Positions 13,659 to 23,315 of a stretch of 64,000 bases of DNA are shown one piece after another. The notes beneath the pieces were generated by a model. That model saw only the letters and a program-made list of their open reading frames with translations. It was not told where the DNA came from and did not search any database. A program made the translations under genes and the position numbers. Source of the DNA: Floccularia luteovirens (Eukaryota; Basidiomycota; Agaricomycetes; Agaricales; Squamanitaceae); NCBI GenBank assembly GCA_009739215.1, contig VSJF01000001.1, forward strand, positions 1,736,001-1,800,000. The letters run 5' to 3'. The stretch's first letter is position 1, and each line of letters opens with the position of its first letter.

Positions 13659-14126
13659 ATGTCTCTCCTCAGAGCTCATCTACGCTCATCTCCCTCTCCA
13701 AATGGTCATCTCGCTTTCATCCCTCAGATCAGAAAACTAGTCTTTGAGTATTGTGATAAATGGCCTTCCTCATCCAATACCCGTTCTTTCTTACTTAATC
13801 ATCTTCAACTCCTCGCACGCGAAAACCCTCACGTAGAAATCGTGGTCAAGCAGCGCAATCATAAGGAACCAATTGTTAGAGGCTTCTATGGCATGTTATG
13901 TACTCATATTGGTCTGCGCATTCTAATCCTTGTTTCAGTCAATAATCGCGACAAAGTCGTTCCCCTCAACAAACTCGAGGTTACCGCAATCCAAAAAAAG
14001 GTTCATCTCTTACTCGACTCGTCCGGAGCAAAAATAAAACCTCTAAAACGGAGGACCGTCGAAAGCACCACGGAGGCTGCCAGAGGTATTTGGAGCGGGC
14101 TCCATGCCGACCGGCCGTCGATATGA
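13659..14126 (+). CDS. MRPL51: Mitochondrial large-subunit ribosomal protein mL43
   Basis: Structural protein of the mitochondrial large ribosomal subunit (mL43, thioredoxin-like L51/S25/CI-B8 fold; yeast name MRPL51). The start at 13659 gives MSLLRAHLRSSPSPNGHLAF, typical for the family without a long presequence. The core contains NPHVEIVVKQRNHKEPIVRGFY and, after the intron, NNRDKVVPLNKLE and LLLDSSGAKIKPLK, the usual C-terminal hallmark. A 39-nt intron at 13900-13938 (GTACTC...TTTCAG, branch CTAAT) is a multiple of three and contains no stop, so it may be retained without breaking the frame. Spliced length is 142 codons, near the family norm. Longer upstream in-frame reading from 13458 lacks family similarity and is probably untranslated. 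Confidence 0.88.
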   Translation: MSLLRAHLRSSPSPNGHLAFIPQIRKLVFEYCDKWPSSSNTRSFLLNHLQLLARENPHVEIVVKQRNHKEPIVRGFYGMLCTHIGLRILILVSVNNRDKVVPLNKLEVTAIQKKVHLLLDSSGAKIKPLKRRTVESTTEAARGIWSGLHADRPSI

Positions 14127-14571
14127 CTACCCCCATTTTCGTATATACAGTACGAGTGCAAAAGTCTGGCAGAGTTAGAGTGTCCCACATTTGCGCAACC
14201 CCAATTGCGGTTCCATTCGGTCCTCATCAGCTTGCCGTCATGGGCATGGTATTTCTCACGTGATGATAGCTATGAACTGCCGTTGTATTTCCGAGAGAGC
14301 AATTCTAATCATCCAATCATCTACGCGTGGTTCTAAGTATGACCATCATCCCTTACACGTGTGAATCGTGAGGTATTAGGTATGTATGGCCTTCTTCCCC
14401 TCAAAATTTTCTTGGAGAACCCGCAAGTCCCCCTCAGGCTATTCCTCCCCTGAATCGCAACCCGGTTAAACTCTTTCCTACATAGTTATCCCTCTCAAAT
14501 TTTTCTTTCTTTAGCCCCTCCTTTTCACCCATCCACTCCCTCCCTCCTCCCCTCCTTGTTCCCGTTCCCCA
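14127..14571. other. Intergenic region, upstream of the Ser/Pro-rich gene
   Basis: 445 bp without a convincing gene. The last 100 bp before the start codon at 14572 form a strong plus-strand pyrimidine tract (TTTCTTTCTTTAGCCCC and CCCTCCCTCCTCCCC), a common fungal core-promoter feature. No TATA box, tRNA or repeat is seen. Confidence 0.4.
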
Positions 14572-16334
14572 ATGTTCGCTGTAAGCATTTCATTGCCGGG
14601 GTATATCCACAAAACTGACCTACCGCGCAGTCCTCAGAAGCGTCTAGTTCATCCACCTCCCTGTCGCTCGATGAGCTGAGGTGGTTGGAAGCCAGTGCTA
14701 TCCTTGAATTGACATCTGTACGTTAAGGCACACGACATCTTCCACCAAGTTATCCCGCTGACAATCGAATAGTCCCCCTCTACTAATAGTTATGACCCAC
14801 TCCAACCACTCACATCTGCCCAGAAAAGCATTTTCGACTATGAGAATGGTCTTTCTGTGACACCCACAGACTCTCCACTGCGACAACACTGTACAACGGT
14901 AAATTCTACATGTTGAACACATGCCAAAATTTCTGACTCCAAAGCAAGCCTCCTTTGTCACCACCTACTTCCCGACCGAAAAGTCCCTTGAAAAGAATAC
15001 ATCATACAAACACCCGCCCCACGCCACCATCAACGCCCCCTCGCCATCCGCTTACACCACCGCGTTCCGCAACTTCAAATTCTTCATCTACTTCTGAATG
15101 GATTTACCGACGCCCCAAATCACCAATGAACTCACGCCCTGTTACTCCAATTTCTCCTCGCAGAACTCATGCTCTAAGTCACCACGGTTCTAACATCCCA
15201 CAAACCCACAGAGTTTCAATCCCTCGACCCTCCGGCCCCAGACCTCACGTTGTACAAAATGATTCTGCTTTTTGGTCGACAATCCTGAGACCTAGATCTC
15301 GTTCAGAACGATCACTCCCTACATTAAAGGCTATTCCTTCCCAACCACAGATCATTCTCACACCAACTTCTCCAAATTTTGCGATCCACCCGGCGTCACC
15401 ATTAAAAGCTCCGTTCTCTCCCGTTCTCAAGCCAAAGCGCAGCCGTCCTTCATCTATTTCCTCCACTGTTTCGAGTTCGTCCGAGTTGTCATCTCGGCCC
15501 GAAACGCCGACATCGCCGTATAAACAACGGCATTCACCCCAATTTCACCGTCGGCATGTTTCAAATCAGGAATCACGGCTTCCTCACTTGTCCGCGTCGT
15601 GCCCGCCATCGAGATCTATTCTTACGCGAACTTCTTCAATCTCAACAAAAAACTCCGCTTCGGTATCAAATAAATCTGTTAAATTCGTCGAGATGCCCAC
15701 TGTTCACTATGCTAGTGTTGGTTATTGGAATCTTGAAACGATCGACTGCAATGACGAGGATGATAGCTTGGATATGGGCATCGATATGGCCTGCATAGAT
15801 CTAGATGTCAATGTACCTCGCATTGACAACCAGCTAAACCCAAGTCTCTCCAGGAAGCGTGATGATGACTACCTTGATTTCAATCATTTTGGAGAACGCC
15901 CATTTGCAAATACCCCCACTTCTCAAGAGAAACCGAAAGGCTTGAGGCGATTTATGTGTTTGTCACGTAAATCATCTATGACAAATCACAGTGATACCTC
16001 CAACTGCTCTATTACACCCACAGGGCAAGATGTATTTCTATCACGCCCTAATATTTCGGGGCCCTTCACTCTTGGTACTCCGACCCACATGCCAATGCCC
16101 CCACCCTCTCCTGCCCGTTCTGCGAAGCTACATAAAGGTCGTTCTGTGTCAGGGATGCCATCTATCTCAGGTCCTATCCCATTACGAAGCGCGCCGTCAT
16201 ATGAAAGCTTTCGTAGCACTCGTAGTGCTGGTTCCCGTAGTATAAAAAGCATGGGAAGCCTTAAAAGCACCGTCAGCACGCGCGGCTTCAGGTCATGGCT
16301 TAGTCGTGTTGGATTAGGTGGGCCCATAATGTGA
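14572..16334 (+). CDS. Uncharacterised Ser/Pro-rich protein
   Basis: I do not recognise the family. Four exons are inferred. The first is only three codons (ATG TTC GCT), followed by introns at 14581-14630, 14718-14772 and 14899-14948 (50-55 nt). Splicing gives 535 codons with no break. The N-terminus (MFASSEASSSTSLSLDEL) precedes a conserved-looking Trp/Leu segment. The remainder is mostly disordered and dense in SP and TP dipeptides (for example RPKSP, SPRT, ETPTSP, TPTSP), which are potential proline-directed kinase sites. An acidic patch around 15730-15820 contains a run of Asp and Glu. The C-terminus has a Ser/Arg-rich stretch (SRSIKSMGSLKSTVSTRGF) that may be a basic amphipathic element. 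No transmembrane segment or signal peptide is seen. A scaffold or regulatory role would be speculation. Confidence 0.8.
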
Positions 16335-17422
16335 TCGTGGGGGCAACATATATAATATGGATATTTATCATTATTCTTCTTTACGTGAGTTGAACAAATC
16401 TTGGATCTTGAAAAAAAACGCTTGTAGTTTTGGTATTAGTTTTGGTATTGTTTAGATTATTTTAGCCAGGACATACGTCTCTTGCGTCTTGGTTAACGGT
16501 ATGGTACTGTGTACCTGTTTTTACTATGTACCCCGTATGTAGAGATTCGGACGATAAATCCGGACAAAATGAGGAAAATGAGGTCCTCGTTTGTCTTGTC
16601 AGATATATAGAACAGAGGTTCTGTACTTGTTGCAATAAATACTATCTTGTTTTGGACAGGTTTTGCTGTGTTTCGGTCTGGACAAAAACGAGCAACTTTG
16701 GACACGATCTTTCCGGAGGACTATCGATTATCAGAGGTCCTGGTACTACTAACCCGCAGAAATATGAGATGTAAGACGTCGACGTCATTTTTGCTCATGA
16801 TAAAGTCTGCGACCTCAATTGAAGGGATATATTTAAAATTATTAAATAGAAGTTGTACCTAGATTGTCTGTCTGATGTTGTCTAGGTCCACATCCTCATG
16901 GATGATATTAAGAATAGGACTGACATCCGAACATCAGTTTTTTTTGACACATGAAACCACCCCTTTCATCTCCTTAGATCTTTTCAGATCTTTGAGTAAG
17001 AGTACAAAGAATATACGTGTGTAAAGAAAACCAGTGAAGGGTGTTCACCCATCTCTTCATCAGCCCGCGGGAGTTCCCGTTGACAGAAGCTTGTTATCGT
17101 AAATAAATATCGTAAATAAATATCTATAACATATTTCCAGAAGTACAGCTAGGATCGTACTTCATATTATTTACATGCACCAGTAAGTAGGTACAGAGCA
17201 ATGAGGCATGTGGAACACATAAAACGAATAACAAAGTTTCAACACTATTAGCGACCTGCCAGACTCGCATGCTTCGGAGCGATTATAACCCAGTCGTGAT
17301 TTCCATACCTCGGCTTCTGCGAATATGGCATCATCTCGGATAGAGGCATAGGCAGTGGATTGACGCGCAGCGATGATGTCGAGAATTCCATCATACACGC
17401 ACTTTCGTGTATGGGGCCCGGG
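16335..17422. other. Long intergenic region between convergent genes
   Basis: About 1.1 kb without a supported gene. It contains small direct repeats: GTTTTGGTATT twice near 16428-16455, and ATCGTAAATAAAT twice near 17097-17125. It is AT-rich around 16790-16860 and 17095-17180. Short open frames here (for example minus strand 17171-17398) show no family features. It serves as the shared 3' region of the genes ending at 16334 and 17423. Confidence 0.4.
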
Positions 17423-18984
17423 TTATAACCGTCCGGTGCATTGCCCTTCATGTACAAAATGTGCATCACCCGCAGTTGCCGGTTGATGCAAGGCACCTGT
17501 TTGCATAGGATGCGGGTATGATATAATTCCAGTCTCTGGATCCATATTTAAGTCTCTGAACGGTAATGATCGATATTGTGTACGATTTCGAGGCATCTCA
17601 TCATCATCCGGAACGACTTCGATTCCGTCTGGATCAAGCCGACCTGAGCAGAGAAAAAGGTTAAATGCAGATAAAGATTATAACAACAGGATGACACACC
17701 CCATCCATGGCTACTGCCTGAGGAGGCGCTCGAAAACCTTGAAGCGCGCGGTGGGTCGCTCTGAGTCTGGGAAGGGTTCCGAGACAAGTCATCCGGGGGA
17801 AGTGACTGTTGCAAGCGATTACGGGTTGGAAGAAGCAATGATAATGGGTCATCACCACTCCATTCGAGATTTATACTGTACACGTGTTCTTCGCCATCTG
17901 CATTAAGCCTTCGGCGTACAACATATCTCCGACCTGGAGGTACATCACCAACTATCCCTTCTGGCACTGTCTCAATCTGACTACTGTTGTTCCTAGGAGG
18001 AAGATAACTAACGGGTTCATCGAACAGTGCACCCGCAGAACCGCTTGTCACTGGCGTCGCTAGGTTTTGTACGGAAAAGTCCGAAAGGAGAGACAACCTA
18101 TCGAGTCTGTCCGGCTGCTGGCCAGAAAGAGAGTTTCTCCCTGAATGCAGTTGCGAATCAAGTCGTACGTCGCTTCCTCTGTGAGAGTCTCGCCGCGAGA
18201 TTGATACGCTTGGAATGTCTGCTGATGAAGGTTCTTGGCTTTGGAGTCGTTGCAACCTACGTAACATGTTGACATCAAGACTTCTTGCATCTCTAGGAAT
18301 CGATACACTGTTCTCTGGTAATGGCTCTAATCTACTAGGCTCAGTTCTCCGATGTCTTCCTTGGAGACGAAGGTAGTCACGGAGGTTGTCATTCTCCCGA
18401 TCAGCTCCAACTGGAAGTAGATATGAATCGCCTTCGGACGGTGAAATGGAGGACCCAACCCTCTCCGCGTTCCTAGATGCTTCCCGGGCAGCTACGCGTC
18501 TGCCTAGGATGGTGGACGCTTCATCATGGTATGGTAGGCGACGTCGAGAAGTTTGGGATTCCGATAAAAAGCGTCGTTGAGCAAAGTTTAGAGGGGTAAT
18601 AGGTGAGTTAAGACCAAACACGTTCTGAGAGGTTTGTCTTGAGGGGGCTAGGATGTTATCGTCTTGGTATGTCGGTGGTATCATTTCTTCCTGGGGTAAT
18701 TGTGGTTCGGTATGAGTCTCATCAGTCCACTCATGGGAGTTTTGTGTCATCCTGTGACTCCCTGCCATAGCTAAAGGATAATCACCGGACCCGGCAAGTT
18801 CATCCTCTAAAGCTCCGGACAGTAGTAGCGCCTCGTCTTCAGTCTCTCGCACTAGAATGTTCTGAGGATATGTCTCGGAAAACTGTAATAGACTCCTTCG
18901 AACTTGACGTATACGATTATAGGCAGCTTCTAATGCTGCAGACGCTTGTTGAAGACCACGCTGCGTATTGTTTGGTCCATTCAT
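17423..18984 (-). CDS. Uncharacterised protein with N-terminal helical segment and polar, disordered body
   Basis: I do not recognise the family. Two exons join through one intron at 17644-17699 (56 nt, GTGTGT...CTCAG), giving 501 codons. The final exon reads RLDPDGIEVVPDDDEMPRNR and ends at the stop at 17423-17425. The first 40 residues form an amphipathic helix with heptad spacing (around AALEAAYNRIRQVRRSLLQF), possibly a short coiled coil. The rest is rich in Ser, Arg, Asp and Gln, with repeated LQGRH, LRRLQRLQS and SDVRLDSQL type segments, typical of a disordered regulatory protein. One ordered patch near the C-terminus (GRRYVVRRRLNADGEEHVYSI) may be a short beta motif. No signal peptide, membrane helix or catalytic motif is seen. 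Confidence 0.75.
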
Positions 18985-19212
18985 GATTCATGGACTTCTG
19001 CTGGGTGCTCGAGTCTGGGCAGTTATTTTTGTTAAGAGGAAGTTGATCTGTCGGGCACTTCGTCGTTTGGAACGAAGGGGCAGTGAGCAGAGAATGATGT
19101 TACAATCTGTCACAGTCACACCAAAACGTCCGCGTCAGCAACCGCCATCATCGGATGTACATATAAAATACAAGGTATGTACATAGTAGTTGTTATGGTT
19201 TCTTCCAGTTGG

Positions 19213-21312
19213 CTAGTTACGTATAACCCTGCGTAGCAATGGCTCTTCCCCAGTGAAACAGAAAGAAAGGATAAGAGCTACAGCAAGCAGTCCAGTCGCT
19301 AGGAGGCAGAGTGCGGTTCATCCGTGTTCAAGTTTATCATACATCTAATAATTGAGGATAAGTAATTTACACATACACACAATATTGGGCTGTGCAATCA
19401 AACCTGTCCACCAATTACAGGACCAACTTTGGTTTTGTTAACTCTTATTTCGGTTTCCAATGAACCTCACTTACATGACGTCCCTAATCCATATGCAAGA
19501 CTGAAAGCACCATATACATGAGCGTCTGCAAAGATCAATCATTAAGAGACAAGTATCATACTATTTGACCTACAGCCAATGCCCTCAAACTCTCTTGACA
19601 CAGCAGCGAGCTCTGCGGTGAGGGGTGAGATAACCCCCGACGTAAAGAAACCTAAATTATCAACGTTAATAACTGATGCTATATGAGGGAAGGCGAGTGT
19701 ACTTTGCATTGCAAATGCAACTATGAATAATGCTAATTGTTTCCGGATGATGATAATCACCCATCACGGTAGGGCAAGGCCAAGTGACACGCATGTAACT
19801 AATGCTGTACCATTCTTATCGGAGAATATACCTGCAAGAGGTGAAGCTTATTGCTCCGTTAAGAGTGCGACACTTCGCGTTTGAAAATAATTTACAGAAC
19901 AATGTTGGCAAGACAGCAGCAATAAAGACCAACCCGACTTTCCCTGGACTGAGGTTCCAAACACTCTGTAGATGCAGCGGAACGGCTGGTTCTTGACTAC
20001 CATAGACAATGCTGCAAGAAAAATAAACATGTCAGAAGCAGATAGAAGGCATGAGTAATTTGAACGACTATACCCGTAAAGAAAAGTTATGACGAGAGCA
20101 ACAAGTGCCCGGGACGACTCCATTAATTTCGTCACAACAGTTAGTAATGACAATGGTTTCAGAGTAGTTGCTGATGCAACAGAGATGTCACCCTCTGGTC
20201 CTGGGGTTCTTGGAGATTCAGCCACCTCCGGTTCGCGTTTCTGATGCTCTGATGTTTGAGTACCATCCACGCAAAGATCATCAGTAGTTATAGAGGCGGA
20301 ATCCACTCCAAAAATCAACGCATGTTTCCGCTCAATAATCAAGAGGCGGCCGAAGAGGTCAAAGACTGTTGTAACAATGCCAAAAATGAAAGGGCCCCGA
20401 AACCCAAAACGGATGTATAGAGCGCCCCCAACGGGAGGCCCAACAAGTACCCTAAAATGGTCGCAAAGGGGCTCAATACGGTGGAAGACTGAGTGAGTAA
20501 TAGCAATCACCCTATTGATAAACCTGCCATTGCGATACCCAGTTGCCCTAACCATTCAATTATAAAGGTGTAGATCATCAAACGTAATACACCTACTGCC
20601 AACTAATCTTTGAGGGCAATTATCGCACCTGGTAGTATTTGAGCTAAAGGAGGGCTCAAACATATTGCAAACATAGAGAAACCTTACAATAATGCCAACC
20701 CAACAACCCACACCATAGAAGATCCTATCCCTTGAAGAATGCGAGCTACGCACATAACAGCGTATATCGGTGCTTCCATGAACATCACTTGAGAACCTAT
20801 TAGAATGGCAATCCCGAGTATAAGAGGCCATCTTCGACTACGATACCGTTCAGAAAGCATAGCAATCGGTACCGTCGCTATAATTTATCAGCGAAGTGTG
20901 ACCTTATATCGATGTTCAACGTTCAACACTAACATAAAACTAGACCCCCAGACTGAAAAATAATCCATAACTCTTATCAGTACTTCGGGCAAAGCAGGCA
21001 CCAGGATGGTCCGACGAACATATGCAAATAAAAGCCATCCCGTCAAAGCAGATACTCTAGTGTAATGGAGACGCTCTAGTTGAAAAGGAATGACAGGTAT
21101 GAGGATTGAATAGACCAGAAGATCGACTGCAATTCCTGAGTATAAGAGTAACTTGAAAATTTAGGATTTTGCTATTTTTGTCAATATCCCTTACCAAAAG
21201 TAACCACAATGGTTGTAAACCAGTAAGAACAGCGCCACTTTAACCCTATGGGTCTTTTGTTGCTTTGAGAAACTGCAGGCTGTTCAACATTGTCAGCTTT
21301 CTGGAGGATCAT
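19213..21312 (-). pseudogene. MFS transporter (DHA1 drug:H+ antiporter type) with two in-frame stop codons
   Basis: A 12-helix major facilitator transporter expected at the plasma or vacuolar membrane for proton-coupled export of small molecules. The start at 21310-21312 reads MILQKADNVEQPAVSQSNKR, then helix 1 (VTFGIAVDLLVYSILIPVIP). The motif A region reads SERYRSRRWPL. A DHA1-type helix 4-5 stretch reads RILQGIGSSMVWVVG then LLCDNCPQRLVGRQLGIAMA. A charged central loop and helices 7-12 follow. Around eight short introns can be spliced with the frame kept. Two TGA codons then stand exactly where Trp is expected: 19764-19766 (LALP-stop-WVIIII) and 19318-19320 (KLEHG-stop-TALCLLATG). The same frame resumes after each and runs to a normal end at 19213. 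Both fit a TGG to TGA change. I see no intron that removes either stop without losing a helix. It is either a young pseudogene or carries sequencing errors. Confidence 0.82.
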
Positions 21313-21601
21313 GGATAACTATAAGTAACGGTAGAAAGCCGTCCCGTATTACATATGAAATGTCTTATAAATACACTAATCACTACTTATGTACATAGCA
21401 CTTCGACCAAGTCTTCAGGCGATGTGATCCATAAGCTAAGCATCTCTTCATTGCAACATTTAGAGGTCGGGCAGAGCATGTTCGCCTGTGTGTTAGCCGA
21501 CGCATATGTATTACTTGCTGACTCAAAAGTGACTCATTTACATACTGTACATCTGCATTTTGAATATATCCTCCATCCTCAAGGCCTCACTAGTGACTGT
21601 C

Positions 21602-23279
21602 ATGCCCGAATTACCTGGTGGGTTCCTCAAGACTTATTATGCTTCTAACATTCCACATTGATTTGAACCACCTTCAGAGGTGGAACGAGCTACTAAACTT
21701 GTATCTGCTGTTGCCACTAATAGAAGGATTGAACGTGTAGAAACTGTAGAGGACGTTATCGTGTTTTCGGATGTAACCCACACAGACTTCGTGAGTGTTA
21801 TGCCCAGGAATGCTTCAGTCGTCCCATTTTAATTCATAATAAGGCAAAAGAGCTTGTAGGTCGTACGGTCCTTGGTGCCAAAAGATACGGTATGCTATTA
21901 CAATAATTTCGAGGGTATTCAAGGCACACACTTTCTACCTAGGCAAAGTCTTCTACATAGAGCTTGATGGATCTGGCAAGCTTCCAGTATTGCACTTTGG
22001 GATGACTGGCATGTTACAAGCAAGTCGAATTTGGACATACATGTCTCGTCATGGCTCATTCCCCAAATAGGTGAAAGGCGAGCTACCGACGTACTACAAA
22101 AGCACTCCTAAAAATCAGACAGCAAACTGGCCACCTCGCTTCTTCAAGGCAAACACCCCGTTACCTACAAAGTTCATTACGTTTCTGATGCTCTCCTCTT
22201 TATAGTTTATTTTACATCTATCAGACCCCTCTTCTGGGATGAAGTCAGAGTTAGCATTCCTCGATGCAAGACGGCTCGGCCGCATACGTCTCTGCCAATC
22301 CCCGATGACCGAACCCCCTATTTCTCAGCTAGGCTTCGATCCTATCCTGACCATGCCTGATGTTGGGAAATTTATTGATATGGTCAAAAGAAGAATGTGC
22401 CCAATAAAATCTTTGTTACTTGACCAATCATTTAGTGCCGGTGTTGGTAACTGGGTAGCAGGTATGTGTCCTTTCTTAATCTACTCAAGCTTTTCCCCTG
22501 AGTGCAAAGTGAACAGACGAAATTTTATATAATGCGCATGTCCATCCTGAACAGCGCTGTAACACTCTTTCTTCGGACCAACTGGCTTCTCTACATAAAC
22601 GAATGGTTGAAGTCTGTCAGATTGCAGTAGAGGCGAATGCGGATGATAGCAAGTTTCCTGATCATTGGCTGTTCAAGCATCGTTGGGTCAGCACTCGTGC
22701 ATATATGTGTACTCATAATGCAACTAATGTATTATAAAAAGGGAAAGGGAAAGAATCCAAAGAAAAACCCTAACACATTGACTCTTGTAAGTTTTGCTTT
22801 TTGTTATAGCAGCATCAATCAGGGCTCACCCTAGATTTAGCCGTCTGGAGAGCCTGCCACCATCAAATGGTTGACTGTTGGGGGCCGCACTTCTGCATAT
22901 GTGGCTGAGGTACAAGTTCTTCCTCGTAGTGTTGATCATTCGAACAATAACCCTGACCCAGAGGTGGTACTTAATCTTCCTTCTATTGATGATTCTCATC
23001 AGGCACCATGTAATTTTAGGATTCTCTTAGTGATCTAACGCCCCCATCCGACTCGGAGACCATCCCAGACAAGAAGCGTAAAGTAAGTTGACCAGTCTCA
23101 TCATCTAATGAGTTGTTCAGTTACACACCCGCCAGGTGGAAGAAATTGATTCGATTTCTACACCCGGTTCGAAGCGCCAGAAGAAAGCTAAACTTTCCAC
23201 ATTGGTCGGTTCTTCGACAGGGGATCAAGATGCAAGAACGAACCTTTCAAAGAACGGAGTGAGGAAAGCAAAGACCTGA
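21602..23279 (+). CDS. Formamidopyrimidine-DNA glycosylase (Fpg/MutM type)
   Basis: Bifunctional base-excision enzyme (glycosylase plus AP lyase) acting on oxidised purines such as 8-oxoguanine and FapyG. The N-terminus, joined over a first intron, is MPELPEVERATK: the catalytic Pro after Met removal, followed by the essential Glu. Then come LHFGMTGMLQ, FLDARRLGRIRL, and the helix-two-turns-helix SFSAGVGNWVADEILYNA. The bacterial zinc finger is absent, as in plant and fungal zincless Fpg. After the catalytic core the C-terminus is basic, with a DKKRKVEE nuclear-signal-like motif and KRQKKAKL. About nine introns are needed; those at 22020-22070 and 22149-22205 use GC donors. It is convergent with UTP5, 36 bp apart. 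Animal NEIL proteins are a less likely identity because of the MPELPEVE start and fungal context. Confidence 0.9.
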
Positions 23280-23315
23280 TGACAATGGCAAAATAATATG
23301 TAATGTATGGAAGTG

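Noticed and set aside
17171..17398. 75-codon minus-strand open frame downstream of the gene at 17423-18984
   Set aside because: Begins inside that gene's 3' region without a splice link or recognisable similarity; the gene already ends cleanly at 17423.
19213..21312. RIP as the cause of the transporter stop codons
   Set aside because: The mutated template cytosines are in CpC context, not CpA or CpG, and the gene is not repeated in the window.
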